From: Clostridia bacterium
GTDB lineage: Bacteria > Bacillota > Clostridia > Christensenellales > Aristaeellaceae
Assembly (NCBI GenBank): GCA_017484085.1
Contig: JAFUTW010000041.1
Location: 1 to 64,000 of the forward strand
DNA length: 64,000 nucleotides
Direction of reading: 5' to 3'
Made by a program: the position numbers and the translations under genes. Below, one piece after another: positions 46,161 through 57,535 of the stretch. The notes under the pieces are model-generated. The model had not been told where the DNA came from. It saw nothing but the letters and a program-made list of their open reading frames with translations, and did no database searches. Within the stretch, counting starts at the first letter, position 1. The number at the start of each line of letters is the position of its first letter.

Positions 46161-47909
46161 TCAATTCATTTTGCCGGCGAGCTCTGCGTAGAGCCCGCCT
46201 TTTTTCAGCAGTTCGTCATGCGTGCCCCGCTCCCGGATGCCGTGATCGTCCAGGATGAGGATCTCATCGGCATTGCGGATGGTGTAGAGCCGGTGGGCGA
46301 TCACCAGGGTGGTGCGCCCGCGGGCCAAATCGGAAAGGCTCTTCTGGATGCGCCGCTCGGTCACCGTATCCAGCGCGGACGTCGCCTCGTCCAGGATGAG
46401 CACCTGCGGGTTTTTAAGGAAGATGCGCGCGATGGCGATGCGCTGCTTCTGCACGCCGGAGAGGAGCACGCCGCGCTCGCCGACAGGCGTGTCATAGCCC
46501 TGCGGCATGGCGAGGATGTCCTCGTGGATCTCGGCGCGCCGGGCCGCCTCCTCCACTTCCTGCCGCGATGCGCCGGGTCTTCCGTAAAGGATGTTTTCCG
46601 CCACCGTCCCGGGGAAGAGGAAGACGTCCTGCTGTACGATGCCGATGGCGCCGCGAAGGTCAGCGAGGCGGAGGCTCCGGATATCCCTGCCGTCCAGCAG
46701 GATGCGGCCTTCCGTCGTCTCGTAAAAGCGCGGGATCAGCTGGCACAGCGTGGTTTTGCCGCCGCCGCTGGGACCGGCCAGCGCCAGCATTTCACCGGGG
46801 CGGATATGCAGGCTGACGTGGGAGAGCACCTCGTCTTTTCCTTCCCCGTAGGCGAAGGAGACGTCTTCAAACGTGATTTCGCCCTTCACATCGCCAAGCG
46901 GCTGCGCATCCTCTGCATCGTGGATGGAGGGCTCTTCGTGCATGATTTCGGAAAAGCGGAGAAAGCCGGCCATCCCCTGGGTGAAGAGCTCCGTGAAGTT
47001 TGTCAGCTTGCGGATGGGGCTCTGGATACTCGCCACGTACATATTGAAGGTGACGAGGGTCGCAATATCCATGGAACTGCGGAGGATGAGGAACGCGCCC
47101 ACGCAGACCACGGACAGGCTCATCAGGTTCAGCATGAATTCGGTGCCCGACATGAAGCCGGCCATGGTGCGGTAGTATACGCCGCGGGCAGCCCTGTACT
47201 CCTCCGTGCAGCGGCTGAATTTTTTGATCTCCTCCGCCTCGTTGCCGAAAGCGCGGGATACGCGGATGCCGGAAATGGCGCTTTCGATCTCCTCGTTGAT
47301 GCCGGCGACTTTGCGCTTGACCTCTTTGGAGGCGCGCATCATCGCGCGGCGGCGGGAGGTGATGAACAGGAGGATGAGCGGCACCGTGCAGATCAGCACG
47401 AGGGCCAGGCTCCGCTGGATGCGCCAGAGCACGACGGAGGCGCCGATCAGTGTGACGCAGGAGATGAACAGGTCTTCCGGGCCGTGATGCGCCAGCTCCG
47501 TGACGTCGAAGAGGTCGCTGGTCACACGGCTCATCAGCTGCCCCGTCCGGTTTCGGTCGAAGAAGGAAAAGTCCAGCGTTTCCAGGTGGCGGAAGAGGTC
47601 GCGGCGCATGTCCGCCTCGATGGAAACGCCCATCGTATGCCCCAGGAAGGTGACGATCCACTGGCAGGCCGTCCGCAGGATAAAGAAGCCCAGCATTATG
47701 AGGCTGACCAGCGCCAGCGTGCGCGCCGCGCCCTGCGGGATGTACACATAGAGCATCCTGCGGGTGACGACCGGGAAAAAGACGTCCACCAGCGCGATGA
47801 CGAGCGCACAGACCATATCCAGAAAGAAGATGCCCAGATGGGGCTTATAATAGGCCGCGAACTCGGCAAGGTGCGAGTCGCGGCGTTTGTTTGCGGAAGA
47901 TTTCTGCAT
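46161..47909 (-). CDS. ABC exporter (permease-ATPase fusion)
   Basis: 582 residues from ATG at 47909 with TGGAGG eight bases upstream. N-terminal ABC_membrane domain with six helices (about 15-310), then an ATPase domain with GPSGGGKTTLC (Walker A), VLILDEATSALD (Walker B) and VIAHRLYTI (H-loop). The signature motif reads LSGVQKQR where LSGGQ is usual, a change at a residue that contacts ATP. Resembles MsbA/BmrA-like half transporters that act as dimers, exporting lipids, drugs or peptides. Last gene of a probable operon that begins with the two M14-type genes. Confidence 0.85.
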   Translation of the reverse strand: MQKSSANKRRDSHLAEFAAYYKPHLGIFFLDMVCALVIALVDVFFPVVTRRMLYVYIPQGAARTLALVSLIMLGFFILRTACQWIVTFLGHTMGVSIEADMRRDLFRHLETLDFSFFDRNRTGQLMSRVTSDLFDVTELAHHGPEDLFISCVTLIGASVVLWRIQRSLALVLICTVPLILLFITSRRRAMMRASKEVKRKVAGINEEIESAISGIRVSRAFGNEAEEIKKFSRCTEEYRAARGVYYRTMAGFMSGTEFMLNLMSLSVVCVGAFLILRSSMDIATLVTFNMYVASIQSPIRKLTNFTELFTQGMAGFLRFSEIMHEEPSIHDAEDAQPLGDVKGEITFEDVSFAYGEGKDEVLSHVSLHIRPGEMLALAGPSGGGKTTLCQLIPRFYETTEGRILLDGRDIRSLRLADLRGAIGIVQQDVFLFPGTVAENILYGRPGASRQEVEEAARRAEIHEDILAMPQGYDTPVGERGVLLSGVQKQRIAIARIFLKNPQVLILDEATSALDTVTERRIQKSLSDLARGRTTLVIAHRLYTIRNADEILILDDHGIRERGTHDELLKKGGLYAELAGKMN

Positions 47910-47965
47910 TGCGGGATCCTCCAGATTTGTAGAAGGAATACCGGTTCTGTGGTAAAAGCTGTCTG

Positions 47966-49336
47966 TCAACGGATACCCAGGCGGGCATAGACCTTCTTCT
48001 CGTTGTACATGAGGAAGAGCACGCCGCCAAGGATGCACACCGCCGCCGCTGCGACCGCCGTGATGCGGTAGCCGAGGCCGGTTTCGGGGCGGATCGTGGC
48101 AAAGGCCGTCACCAGCAGCATGGCGACGGACTGCCCGAGCTTGAAGGCGAAGGTGCGCGCGGCAAAGAACATACCGCTGCGGTTCTCACGGGTTTCCAGC
48201 GCATCGCACTCCGCGATGTCCGCCACCACCGCCTGCGGCAGGATGCCGAAGATGGCCTGCGCGGGAGAGGCGAGGACGCAGAGGATGAAGCCCTGCACAG
48301 CCGGCGGGAAGGGCAGGGCATCACCGAAGAAGGCGGTGAAGATAAAGCTCAGGCTGAAGATGCAGAAGGCCACGAGGATCAGCCGCTTCTTGCCGAATCT
48401 GGGCGTCAGGCGGTTGACGGGGATATAAAAGATGAGGGAGAGCGCCGTCATCAGCACGAAGTAGAGGGTGGACATGCTCTCATCCAGATGCAGCAGGGAG
48501 GTGACGAAGAAGGGGAGCGCTGTCTGGAACATCGTGATACCCAGGAAGTAGGCGATGTCGCTGGCAACGAAAAGCCGGAAATCCCTGTTGCGGAAGGTCG
48601 CGGAGAGAGAGCCCCACGCGGAGCTGTTGTTGGGATGGATCTCCACATAATCCCGCTCCCGGATGGTGAAGACAGGGACGAACATGCAGATGCAGCCGAT
48701 CAGCGCGATGAGCGTGAAGGTGAGCCGTATGGCGCTGACGCGGTCGCCGGTGATCCCTTGGAGCGCGCCCCAGATGACGGGGGCCAGATAGGCGACGGCC
48801 ATGCCGGCGATATACGTGAAGGAGATGGCGGTGGAGATCGCCATGCGAGTCTTCTGGTCGGCGCCCAGCTCCGGGATGAGCGCGTTGTAGGGCGTGCAGT
48901 ACATGGTCATGAAGAAGTAGAACAGCATCAGCATGACAAAGAGGAAGAGCGCGTTGAGCGGACTCTCACCCCCGACGGGAGACCAGAAGGTCAGCACGCA
49001 GCTGGCGGCAAACGGGATGGCGGCCGCCCTCATGAAGGGGATGCGCCGCCCGTCTTTGGAGGTGCAGCGGTCGGAGCGGGAGGCGATGAAGGGATCGGTC
49101 ACCGCATCAAAGATCCGTCCGGCGGCGGTGATGGCGCCCAGAATGGTCAGCGCTCCGAGGATCACGCGCCCCTGGGGAATAAAGACCGGCTGACCGGCGG
49201 CCTGGGTGGCCGGGTCGGGCTGATAGTAATTGACGAGCCAGCTGGAAATGAGCGCTGCCAGCACGGACCAACCGAACTGGCCGACGGCAAAGCACCAGAC
49301 CTTGCCGGTGGACAGCTTTTTGAGACTGCGTTGCAT
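47966..49336 (-). CDS. GPH-family (glycoside-pentoside-hexuronide:cation) symporter, MFS
   Basis: 456 residues from ATG at 49336 with AAGGAG seven bases upstream. Twelve membrane segments; GRIFDAVTDPFIASRSDR and GRRIPFM in the first cytoplasmic loop and YCTPYNALIPELGADQKTRM are hallmark GPH/MelB motifs. Such carriers take up sugars, glycosides or hexuronates with Na+ or H+. It sits after two aspartoacylase-like genes, so the cargo could be an acylated or amide-linked compound processed by those enzymes (inference). Confidence 0.85.
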   Translation of the reverse strand: MQRSLKKLSTGKVWCFAVGQFGWSVLAALISSWLVNYYQPDPATQAAGQPVFIPQGRVILGALTILGAITAAGRIFDAVTDPFIASRSDRCTSKDGRRIPFMRAAAIPFAASCVLTFWSPVGGESPLNALFLFVMLMLFYFFMTMYCTPYNALIPELGADQKTRMAISTAISFTYIAGMAVAYLAPVIWGALQGITGDRVSAIRLTFTLIALIGCICMFVPVFTIRERDYVEIHPNNSSAWGSLSATFRNRDFRLFVASDIAYFLGITMFQTALPFFVTSLLHLDESMSTLYFVLMTALSLIFYIPVNRLTPRFGKKRLILVAFCIFSLSFIFTAFFGDALPFPPAVQGFILCVLASPAQAIFGILPQAVVADIAECDALETRENRSGMFFAARTFAFKLGQSVAMLLVTAFATIRPETGLGYRITAVAAAAVCILGGVLFLMYNEKKVYARLGIR

Positions 49337-49378
49337 GGTAAAACTCCTTAGGTTCATTGCGGGACAGGCTGTGAGGGT

Positions 49379-50308
49379 TTACTTTCCCGTCAGCACCTGA
49401 AAGACGGGGCTGTACTGCGTGATGAACGGCCCCTCCTGCACGAAGAAGAGCACGCCGGTCGCCGGCGTCTTGAGTACCTCTTTGACGGAGCCGTCCGACG
49501 GGTTCAGCAGGAAAGCCAGCTGCTCGCCGCGCCGCACGTGCGCGCCGGCGAATTTGACGCGGCGCAGAAGGCCGGCGGCGCCTGCGGAGACCTGTGTGAG
49601 ATCCCCTTCCGTGATGACGCTGGCCGTATGCCCGGGCGAGTTCTCGCTGCGGATGATGCCGCGGGTGTTGAGGAAGCGAATGATGGCGCGAAGCGTCTGC
49701 TCCGCTGCGGTTTCGTCGATCTCATGCGTCTTTCCCGCGTACAGGGAGTATGCCTGCGTGCCGGAGAGCTGCCACGCGTAATTGAGGGTCGTCTTATCTG
49801 TGATGCGGGGCTTCCGGACGTAGACGTACGGCAGCCCGAACTCGCAGCCAAGCTCAGGGTTCTGCCTGCCCGTATCCATGACGCGGACATGCGGGACGAA
49901 GGAGCCGGGCTGATAGAAGCTGGTGAGCTGGATGCCGTAGCGGTAGAGCTTCAGCGTGGAGAAGAGCCCGTCCGCGATGCGCTCCGTCGTGCTGCCCGCG
50001 GCGTCGCCGGGGAAGCAGCGGTTGATGTCCATGTTTTCCGGCGCCCAGAGGCGGGTCCCAACGTTCATGGAAGCGCCGATGGCCGTCGGGATGACGGTGA
50101 CGGTACGCCCAGGAAGGATGCCGCCTTCCTTTTCCACGTCCCGCAGGAAGGAGACCAGCCTGGCGCAGACGTAGAGCTGCTGCACCTCGTCGCCGCGCAG
50201 CGCACCCAGGATGATGCAGCTCTTCTCGCCCTTTCCGAAGCGGTAGGAGAGGATCTTCATGTCGTCCCGGAAGTAGGAGGGGACGGTGTACAGGACTTCT
50301 TTTTTCAT
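49379..50308 (-). CDS. Aspartoacylase/succinylglutamate desuccinylase-like protein lacking zinc histidines
   Basis: 309 residues. Homologous to the next gene upstream: ILGALRGDEVQQL corresponds to AAGTHGDEMMG, and MDINRCFPGD to LDMNLAFPGN. In this copy the first zinc ligand (His of HxxE) is arginine and the distal ligand (His of LDVH) is replaced (QLTSFY). The M14-type zinc site therefore looks broken. The C-terminal domain of about 90 residues resembles a biotinyl-lipoyl-like beta barrel (SAGAAGLLRRVKFAGAHVRRGE). The ATG overlaps the upstream stop by four bases, implying the two proteins are made together, perhaps as a heteromer. I recall similar arginine-bearing proteins in Firmicutes, so this may be a conserved subfamily. 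Confidence 0.8.
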   Translation of the reverse strand: MKKEVLYTVPSYFRDDMKILSYRFGKGEKSCIILGALRGDEVQQLYVCARLVSFLRDVEKEGGILPGRTVTVIPTAIGASMNVGTRLWAPENMDINRCFPGDAAGSTTERIADGLFSTLKLYRYGIQLTSFYQPGSFVPHVRVMDTGRQNPELGCEFGLPYVYVRKPRITDKTTLNYAWQLSGTQAYSLYAGKTHEIDETAAEQTLRAIIRFLNTRGIIRSENSPGHTASVITEGDLTQVSAGAAGLLRRVKFAGAHVRRGEQLAFLLNPSDGSVKEVLKTPATGVLFFVQEGPFITQYSPVFQVLTGK

Positions 50309-51261
50309 ACGGGCTCCTTTCGGATGCGCGCGATCAGCGTGCCCGGATAAACGGCGGAATAGCTGCGCTGGCTGAAGACCAGGCCGGAAGCGGGCGCGGT
50401 GACACGCTCGCGAACGACGCCCTCACAGGCATCGACGACCGTGCCCAGCAGGTCGCCTTTACGCACCTCGGTGCCGATGCGGTCCTCAGGGACATAAACG
50501 CCCGGATTGCAGCAGGTGACGCGACAGACCTCCGCCTTGGTGCGCACCACGGGGATAGCCTCCGGCGCAGGGGCCTGCTGTGTTTCACCCGTCCACAGCC
50601 CCAGTTCGCGCATCTTGCAGAAGATGCCAGAAACGACGCCTGCAGCGATCTCCTGCGGCTTGCGCCGGCGCTCGTCCGCTTCCAGGATGAGCGCGTCCGT
50701 GCCCGCCGCGCACAGCGCGGAGGTGAGGGAAGAGCCGTAGGCCGCGTACTCGGGATAGACCCAGATGAGATCGGGGCAGAGCGTGCGCGCCTTGGGGATC
50801 AGCCGGTCGGCGTCCGCCTCGTTCATGCGCACCTCGTAAAGCTCGCTTTTGTAGTGCGTGGAGGCGTGCACGTCCAGCACGAGGTCGGCGCCCAGCATAT
50901 CCTGCATGACGGCATGGCAGAGGATCTCCAGGGGCGTTCCCTGCGGATTGCCGGGGAAGGCGAGGTTCATGTCCAGCCGGATGCCGGCAGGGACCATCCG
51001 CTCCATGATGTCCAGGCCCAGCGGGTTGAGCATGGGATAGATGTCCACGGTGCCGCGGAGGCTTTCCGGTTCCCGCTGGATGCGGTCCGCCACCTGAAAG
51101 CAGATCAGCTGGCCCATCATCTCATCGCCGTGGGTACCGGCGGCGATGCAGAGCCGCCCGCCGGCAAGCCCGGAGGCGTACCGGCAGCGGCGGATGGCCC
51201 ACTGCTCTTCAAACGGCAGGCTGGCGCTTGCGATTTTTGTGATCTCTTTGGTTACAGGCAA
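50305..51261 (-). CDS. Aspartoacylase/succinylglutamate desuccinylase-family M14 metallohydrolase
   Basis: 318 residues from TTG at 51261, chosen because AAGGAG lies nine bases upstream; the ATG eight codons earlier precedes that site. Zinc ligands are intact: H and E in GTHGDEMM and H in VLDVHAS; RLDMNLAFPGN supplies the substrate-binding Arg-Asn, and LILEADERR the candidate catalytic glutamate. A C-terminal beta-barrel domain follows. Hydrolyses an N-acyl amino acid or similar amide. Partner of the degenerate paralogue downstream. Confidence 0.82.
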   Translation of the reverse strand: MPVTKEITKIASASLPFEEQWAIRRCRYASGLAGGRLCIAAGTHGDEMMGQLICFQVADRIQREPESLRGTVDIYPMLNPLGLDIMERMVPAGIRLDMNLAFPGNPQGTPLEILCHAVMQDMLGADLVLDVHASTHYKSELYEVRMNEADADRLIPKARTLCPDLIWVYPEYAAYGSSLTSALCAAGTDALILEADERRRKPQEIAAGVVSGIFCKMRELGLWTGETQQAPAPEAIPVVRTKAEVCRVTCCNPGVYVPEDRIGTEVRKGDLLGTVVDACEGVVRERVTAPASGLVFSQRSYSAVYPGTLIARIRKEPV

Positions 51262-51333
51262 AACGATCTTCTCCTTTGTGAGCATATCAAATTTGGTTTG
51301 TTATACCCTTTTATTGCCCATTTTATCGCTGAA

Positions 51334-51362
51334 ATCGTATCACAAATGGCACAATTTTGCAA
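51334..51362 (-). promoter_or_regulatory. Candidate promoter for the M14-transporter operon
   Basis: Minus strand TTGCAA (51362-51357), 17 bases, TACGAT (51339-51334). Confidence 0.45.
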
Positions 51363-51460
51363 GAAGAAAGCAAAAATGAATGAAAATGGTGAAAGCATCC
51401 CATTGTTCGCCGTATACAGCGCCCGGTGTATTTCCTGCCGGTAAGGCGCACATTCCCGGG

Positions 51461-51488
51461 TTGCAATAGGGCTTGTTTCCGCTATAAT
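51461..51488 (+). promoter_or_regulatory. Promoter of fumC
   Basis: TTGCAA (51461-51466), 16 bases, TATAAT (51483-51488). Confidence 0.65.
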
Positions 51489-51534
51489 TAGCAAATATAA
51501 TAAGCAGAGCAAATGACAGCCAGGAGGTAAAGCC

Positions 51535-52911
<1,377 letters not shown>

Positions 52912-52971
52912 GCCCGCCGCCACTCCATACGGGAGAGGACAGAGCAGGCTTACAACAGAGGAGGCACAGCC

Positions 52972-54141
52972 ATGGATTACGGAAAGGTTTCCCTTGAAAA
53001 GCACGCCGAGTGGCGCGGAAAGATCGAGATTGCGACCCGCGCGCCGCTGGACAGCGCGGAGGCGCTCAGCCTGGCGTACACGCCGGGCGTTGCAGCACCC
53101 TGCCTGGAGATCCAGAAGGACTACGGAAAATCCTTTGAACTGACCAGGCGCTGGAATACCGTCGCCGTCATCACGGACGGGACCGCGATCCTCGGCCTGG
53201 GTGACATCGGGCCGGAGGCGGGCATGCCGGTCATGGAAGGCAAGTGCGCGCTGTTCAAGGCCTTCGGCGACGTGGATGCCATCCCCCTGTGCATCCGGAG
53301 CAAGGACGTGGACGAACTGGTGCGTACCATCTACCTCATCTCCGGCAGCTTCGGCGGCATCAACCTGGAGGACATTGCGGCGCCGCGCTGCTTTGAAATC
53401 GAACGCCGGCTGAAGGAGTGCTGCGACATCCCCGTCTTCCATGACGATCAGCACGGCACCGCCATCGTGGTGGGCGCCGCGATGCTGAACGCCCTGCGCG
53501 TCGCGGAGAAAGAGATCGGAGAGGTGCGCGTCGTCATCAACGGTGCGGGTTCGGCCGGCATCGCCATCGGCCGCCACCTCATGGGGCTGGGCGTCAGGCA
53601 TCTCAAGATGGTGGACCGCTGCGGCATCCTGTGCGAAGGCGCCGATATGAACCCGGCGCAGGCGGAAATGGCGCGCCTCACCAATCCGGAACATTTTTCC
53701 GGAAAACTGGCGGACGCGCTGCGCGGAGCGGACGTGTTTATCGGCGTCAGCGCGCCGCACATCGTCAGCCGTGAAATGATCGCCTCCATGGCAGAGCGCG
53801 CCATCGTCTTTCCCATGGCCAATCCCGTGCCCGAAATCGAACCGGAGGAGGCGAAGGCCGCCGGTGCGCTGGTCGTCGGCACCGGGCGCAGCGACCATCC
53901 CAACCAGATCAACAACGTGCTTTGCTTCCCGGGCCTGTTCCGCGGCGCGCTGGATGTCCGTGCCTCCGATATCAACGAAGCGATGCGCATGGCTGCCTCC
54001 CATGCGCTCGCCGGACTCATCCTGCCCGGCGAGCTGTCGGCGGAGTACATCCTGCCGCGCGCATTCGATCCGCGCGTGGGGCCGGCGGTCGCCGCTGCCG
54101 TCGCAAAGGCGGCCCGTGAGAGCGGCGTTGCCAGAATCTGA
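52972..54141 (+). CDS. NAD(P)-dependent malic enzyme
   Basis: 389 residues; ATG behind AGAGGAGGC. Bacterial short malic enzyme: [52 protein letters not shown] (metal-binding aspartate) and [15 protein letters not shown] (Rossmann site). No phosphotransacetylase-like extension. Oxidatively decarboxylates malate to pyruvate. Cotranscribed with fumC (60-base gap) and probably with guaA (23-base gap). Confidence 0.93.
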   Translation: MDYGKVSLEKHAEWRGKIEIATRAPLDSAEALSLAYTPGVAAPCLEIQKDYGKSFELTRRWNTVAVITDGTAILGLGDIGPEAGMPVMEGKCALFKAFGDVDAIPLCIRSKDVDELVRTIYLISGSFGGINLEDIAAPRCFEIERRLKECCDIPVFHDDQHGTAIVVGAAMLNALRVAEKEIGEVRVVINGAGSAGIAIGRHLMGLGVRHLKMVDRCGILCEGADMNPAQAEMARLTNPEHFSGKLADALRGADVFIGVSAPHIVSREMIASMAERAIVFPMANPVPEIEPEEAKAAGALVVGTGRSDHPNQINNVLCFPGLFRGALDVRASDINEAMRMAASHALAGLILPGELSAEYILPRAFDPRVGPAVAAAVAKAARESGVARI

Positions 54142-54164
54142 CAGACATACAGGGAGGGACCGGC

Positions 54165-55718
54165 ATGAATCATCCGCAGCTCATCCTCATCGTGGATTTC
54201 GGGGCACAGTACACACAGCTCATCGCCAGGCGCGTGCGTGAGGCACACGTCTACTGCGAGGTCATCCCCTTTACTTCAACGCTGGAGGACATCGCCTCAA
54301 AGCACCCGGTCGGCATCATCCTGTCCGGCGGACCGGCTTCCGTGCTGGATGAGGACGCGCCCCGTGTCGATCCCGGCATCTATGCGCTCGGCGTGCCCGT
54401 CCTGGGCATCTGCTACGGCATGCAGCTGACGGCCCACCTGCTGGGCGGAACGGTCCGGCGCGCGTCCCAGCGCGAGTACGGCCCCGTTCCTGTGCGCTTT
54501 GATACCTCCTGCCCGCTGTTTGCGGAGTTGCCGGAGGAATCCGTCTGCTGGATGAGCCACACCTACCATGTGACGACGAGCCCGGAAGGCTTCATCTCGA
54601 CGGCCCGCAGCGAAAACTGCGCCTTCTGTGCGATGGCAGACGAAAAACGGCGCCTGTACGCGGTGCAGTTCCATCCGGAGGTCACGCATACGCAGTACGG
54701 TCGGCAGCTGCTGACAAACTTCCTGACCCGCATCTGCGGCTGCACGGGAGATTGGACGATGAGCGCCTTTATCGATCTTTCCGTTCAGGCCATCCGAAAG
54801 AAGGTCGGAGAGAAGGATCATGTGCTTCTGGGCCTGTCCGGCGGGGTGGATTCTTCCGTTGCGGCGGCGCTGATCGCCCGCGCGATCGGCAGCAGGCTGA
54901 CGTGCGTCTACGTGGATCACGGTTTTATGCGCAAGGATGAAACGGAGATGGTGAGGGAGGTCTTTACCGGCCTGTTCCCCGTTCACCTCGTCATAGCGGA
55001 CGCGCGGGAGCGCTTCCTTGAAAAGCTGAAGGGCGTCCGCGACCCGGAGGAAAAGCGCAAGCGCATCGGCGCGGAGTTCGTCGCGTGCTTTGCGGACGAG
55101 GCGCGCCGGCTGGAAAACGTGCGCTTCCTCGCCCAGGGGACGATCTATCCGGACGTCATCGAGTCCGGCTCTGTCAAGGGCAGCGCGGTCATCAAATCCC
55201 ACCACAACGTGGGCGGGCTGCCCGACGACGTGGCGGCGCGCTTTACGGGCGGCCTGGTGGAGCCGCTGCGCATGCTCTTCAAGGACGAGGTGCGCAGCCT
55301 CGGCGAAGCGCTGGGCCTGCCGCAGGAACTCGTGTGGCGGCAGCCCTTCCCGGGGCCCGGCCTGGCCATCCGCATCATGGGCGAGGTGACGGCGGAGAAG
55401 CTGGAGGTCGTGCGCGCGTCGGATGCGATCCTGCGCGAGGAGATCGCCGCGGCGGGGCTTGCGCGCAGCGTCAGCCAGTATTTTACGGTGCTGACCGACA
55501 CCCTGAGCGTCGGTGTGATGGGCGACGAGCGCACGCGCGAAAACGTGCTGGCGCTCCGCGCCGTTACGACGGACGACTTTATGACGGTCGACTGGGCGCG
55601 CCTCCCCTGGGAGGTGCTCTCCCGGATCAGCGAGCGCATCGTCAACGAGGTGCCGCATGTCAACCGCATCGTTTACGACATCACGACCAAGCCGCCGGCA
55701 ACGGTGGAGTGGGAGTAA
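54165..55718 (+). CDS. guaA: GMP synthase (glutamine-hydrolysing)
   Basis: 517 residues; ATG behind AGGGAGGGAC. The glutaminase domain has the nucleophile in GICYGMQL (C83) and the His-Glu pair in [12 protein letters not shown]; the PP-loop domain has [14 protein letters not shown] near 225-238; the C-terminal dimerisation domain ends [12 protein letters not shown]. Amidates XMP to GMP. Last gene of the fumC-malic enzyme-guaA run. Confidence 0.97.
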   Translation: MNHPQLILIVDFGAQYTQLIARRVREAHVYCEVIPFTSTLEDIASKHPVGIILSGGPASVLDEDAPRVDPGIYALGVPVLGICYGMQLTAHLLGGTVRRASQREYGPVPVRFDTSCPLFAELPEESVCWMSHTYHVTTSPEGFISTARSENCAFCAMADEKRRLYAVQFHPEVTHTQYGRQLLTNFLTRICGCTGDWTMSAFIDLSVQAIRKKVGEKDHVLLGLSGGVDSSVAAALIARAIGSRLTCVYVDHGFMRKDETEMVREVFTGLFPVHLVIADARERFLEKLKGVRDPEEKRKRIGAEFVACFADEARRLENVRFLAQGTIYPDVIESGSVKGSAVIKSHHNVGGLPDDVAARFTGGLVEPLRMLFKDEVRSLGEALGLPQELVWRQPFPGPGLAIRIMGEVTAEKLEVVRASDAILREEIAAAGLARSVSQYFTVLTDTLSVGVMGDERTRENVLALRAVTTDDFMTVDWARLPWEVLSRISERIVNEVPHVNRIVYDITTKPPATVEWE

Positions 55719-55839
55719 AAAACGCCTGAACAGAAGCCGGTACATATACGGGTGCCAAATGAATCCAGTTGAGTGCCGGCGACAGACAGGCAGCATTTCT
55801 ATAAGATTCGCTGTGTAATCTCCCGCTTATACGATCTAA

Positions 55840-55890
55840 AAAACCTTACTGATCTTCAGAATAAAACCGAAGAATCAGCAAGGTTTTTCT
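55840..55890 (+). terminator. Terminator downstream of guaA
   Basis: AAAAACCTTACTGATCTTC pairs with GAAGAATCAGCAAGGTTTTT (few mismatches). The 120 bases between guaA and this hairpin contain no gene. Confidence 0.65.
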
Positions 55891-55913
55891 ATTGCCTTGA
55901 TTCCTTCCTGCGA

Positions 55914-56009
55914 AATGAGACGATCACCCGCGTTCTTGCTTCTCTCAAAGAAAAGGGGCTGACCAGCCGTATCGGCGCCAATAGCACCGGATACCGGCAA
56001 GTGAAATAG
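55914..56009 (+). pseudogene. C-terminal winged-helix remnant of an AlbA_2/RecG-like ATP-binding protein
   Basis: A 31-codon stretch NETITRVLASLKEKGLTSR then IGANSTGYRQVK ends in TAG. It resembles the end of ATP-binding (AlbA_2-type) regulators, whose last winged helix closes with KxxGLIxRxGxxxxGYW. The preceding part of the frame overlaps a terminator hairpin and shows no homology, so this is probably a gene relic left of the inserted ATPase gene. Confidence 0.35.
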
Positions 56010-56034
56010 TCTTATCGTGGCAATAAATGCATGC

Positions 56035-56103
56035 TTGACGTATATGAGGCTCTCAGGTATAATTTTATCAACCCTGCAGTTGACAACCGCCCGGTTGATA
56101 AAA
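56035..56103 (+). promoter_or_regulatory. Promoter and large inverted-repeat operator for the ATPase gene
   Basis: TTGACG (56035-56040), 17 bases, TATAAT (56058-56063). Starting at the last base of the -10 is TTTTATCAACC (56063-56073), repeated in perfect inversion as GGTTGATAAAA (56093-56103), with a third related half-site GTTGACAACC between. The layout suggests a repressor site or an RNA hairpin in the leader. Confidence 0.6.
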
Positions 56104-56122
56104 CGGATTGTGAGGAAAGAGC

Positions 56123-57535
56123 ATGTTTGTCGGGAGAGAATCTGAGCTGGCTGAACTGGAACGGCGCTTGGCAAGCGGTCGGTTTGAATTCGGTGTGGTA
56201 TACGGAACCCGCCGCATCGGCAAAACAACCATGCTTCAGGAATTCATCAAGGGGAAAAACGCTTTTTATTTTCAGGCGCGCAAGGCGGATGAAAAAGACA
56301 ACCTCGCCGCATTCAGCCGCGAATACCGCCGCTTCCGGGGAATGGATGAGCATGTGCGGTATGAAGCTTTTTCTGACGCATTTGAAAGCATCGCTGCTGA
56401 TGCGAAAAGTGAACGGATGGTTTTGATCATCGATGAGGTTGCCTACCTGTGCCAGAAAAACAAGTCTCTTCTGTCCCTGCTGCAGTTCTTTGTGGACGGC
56501 GCCTTCAGGGAAGCACAGCTGATGCTGATCCTGTCAGGCAGCAACGTATCGTTCATGGAACAAATCCTGAACAATCGGAACGATCCACTGTATCAGCGCG
56601 CCACTTTTCAGATTCATCTGGAGAAGATGCCTTTCCATGAGGCGAGAGCCTTTGTCGATGACAGATCCGCCGAAGAACAGATTCAGTATCTGGGGCTCTT
56701 TGGTCCGCACCCCTACTATCTTGGAATGATTGATCACGCGGTTTCTTTTGAGGAAAACGTCCGCCGACTGCTCTACAGCAAGTACGGAACCTTGCTGGAC
56801 GCACCGGAAAAGATCATGCCCGTCGGCGTATCTGAGCAAAATATGTACAATTCGATCCTGCAGGCGGTTGCGCGGGGAAAGCGCTTCAGCAAGGAAATCG
56901 CTGAGGCTGTCGGAGTCGAGAATAATTATGTCGCCAAATACCTGTCATCACTTGTACAGATGCAGGTGCTTGAGAAACGGGAATCCTTCATCCGGAACAA
57001 GAAAACCAACTACTATGCTGTGGCTGACAGCCTGCTTCGCTTCTGGTATCGGTTCATCTTTGACCAGCGGGACATTATTCAGAATGGGTTTGGAGAGATG
57101 CTTTTTCGTGAGGACCTGGAGGGGATCCGGGATTTTACCGCCCGATCCTTTGAAGATGTAGCTCTGCTGTGGCTGGAAGAGCAGAATCGGGAAGGAAAAC
57201 TGCCTGTTTACTATGGATCAATTCGGAACTACTCAGTGGAAAACTCCAGACTTGGGCGCTCCGTTGAGCTGGATGGTCTGGCAGAGGGTATCGGAAAGCA
57301 GAATAATCACCTGCTGGCAGTAGAATGCAAATACCGGAAAACCCCATTCAGTATGGCCATGCTCGACCATCTGCGCGAAAGCCTTTCCCTTTTTTCTCAG
57401 TATGAAGTTATTGATTATTACCTCATTTCCCGATCTGGCTTTACGGAGAATGTGCGGGCCATTCATGATCCGCACATTCATCTGGTTACGCTGGAGGAAG
57501 TATTGAGGCCCCTCACCGGCAAACTGGATCCATGA
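56123..57535 (+). CDS. Archaeal-type ATPase (DUF234-associated AAA protein)
   Basis: 470 residues; ATG behind TGAGGAAAGAG. P-loop VVYGTRRIGKTTMLQEF near residues 25-40, Walker B MVLIIDEVAYL, sensor-type LILSGSN, a winged helix at about 255-310 (GKRFSKEIAEAVGVENNYVAKYL) and a C-terminal nuclease-like DUF234 domain with ENSRLGRSVELDGLAEG and LLAVECKYRKTPFS (D...E-x-K). Such proteins are frequent in gut Firmicutes and archaea and of unknown role, often mobile. Lower GC than its surroundings by eye; it separates guaA from a 5'-truncated gene. Confidence 0.82.
   Translation: MFVGRESELAELERRLASGRFEFGVVYGTRRIGKTTMLQEFIKGKNAFYFQARKADEKDNLAAFSREYRRFRGMDEHVRYEAFSDAFESIAADAKSERMVLIIDEVAYLCQKNKSLLSLLQFFVDGAFREAQLMLILSGSNVSFMEQILNNRNDPLYQRATFQIHLEKMPFHEARAFVDDRSAEEQIQYLGLFGPHPYYLGMIDHAVSFEENVRRLLYSKYGTLLDAPEKIMPVGVSEQNMYNSILQAVARGKRFSKEIAEAVGVENNYVAKYLSSLVQMQVLEKRESFIRNKKTNYYAVADSLLRFWYRFIFDQRDIIQNGFGEMLFREDLEGIRDFTARSFEDVALLWLEEQNREGKLPVYYGSIRNYSVENSRLGRSVELDGLAEGIGKQNNHLLAVECKYRKTPFSMAMLDHLRESLSLFSQYEVIDYYLISRSGFTENVRAIHDPHIHLVTLEEVLRPLTGKLDP

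Noticed and set aside
46155..47990. Plus-strand frame of 611 codons opposite the ABC exporter
   Set aside because: Shadow of a gene with Walker and membrane motifs; no ribosome binding site.
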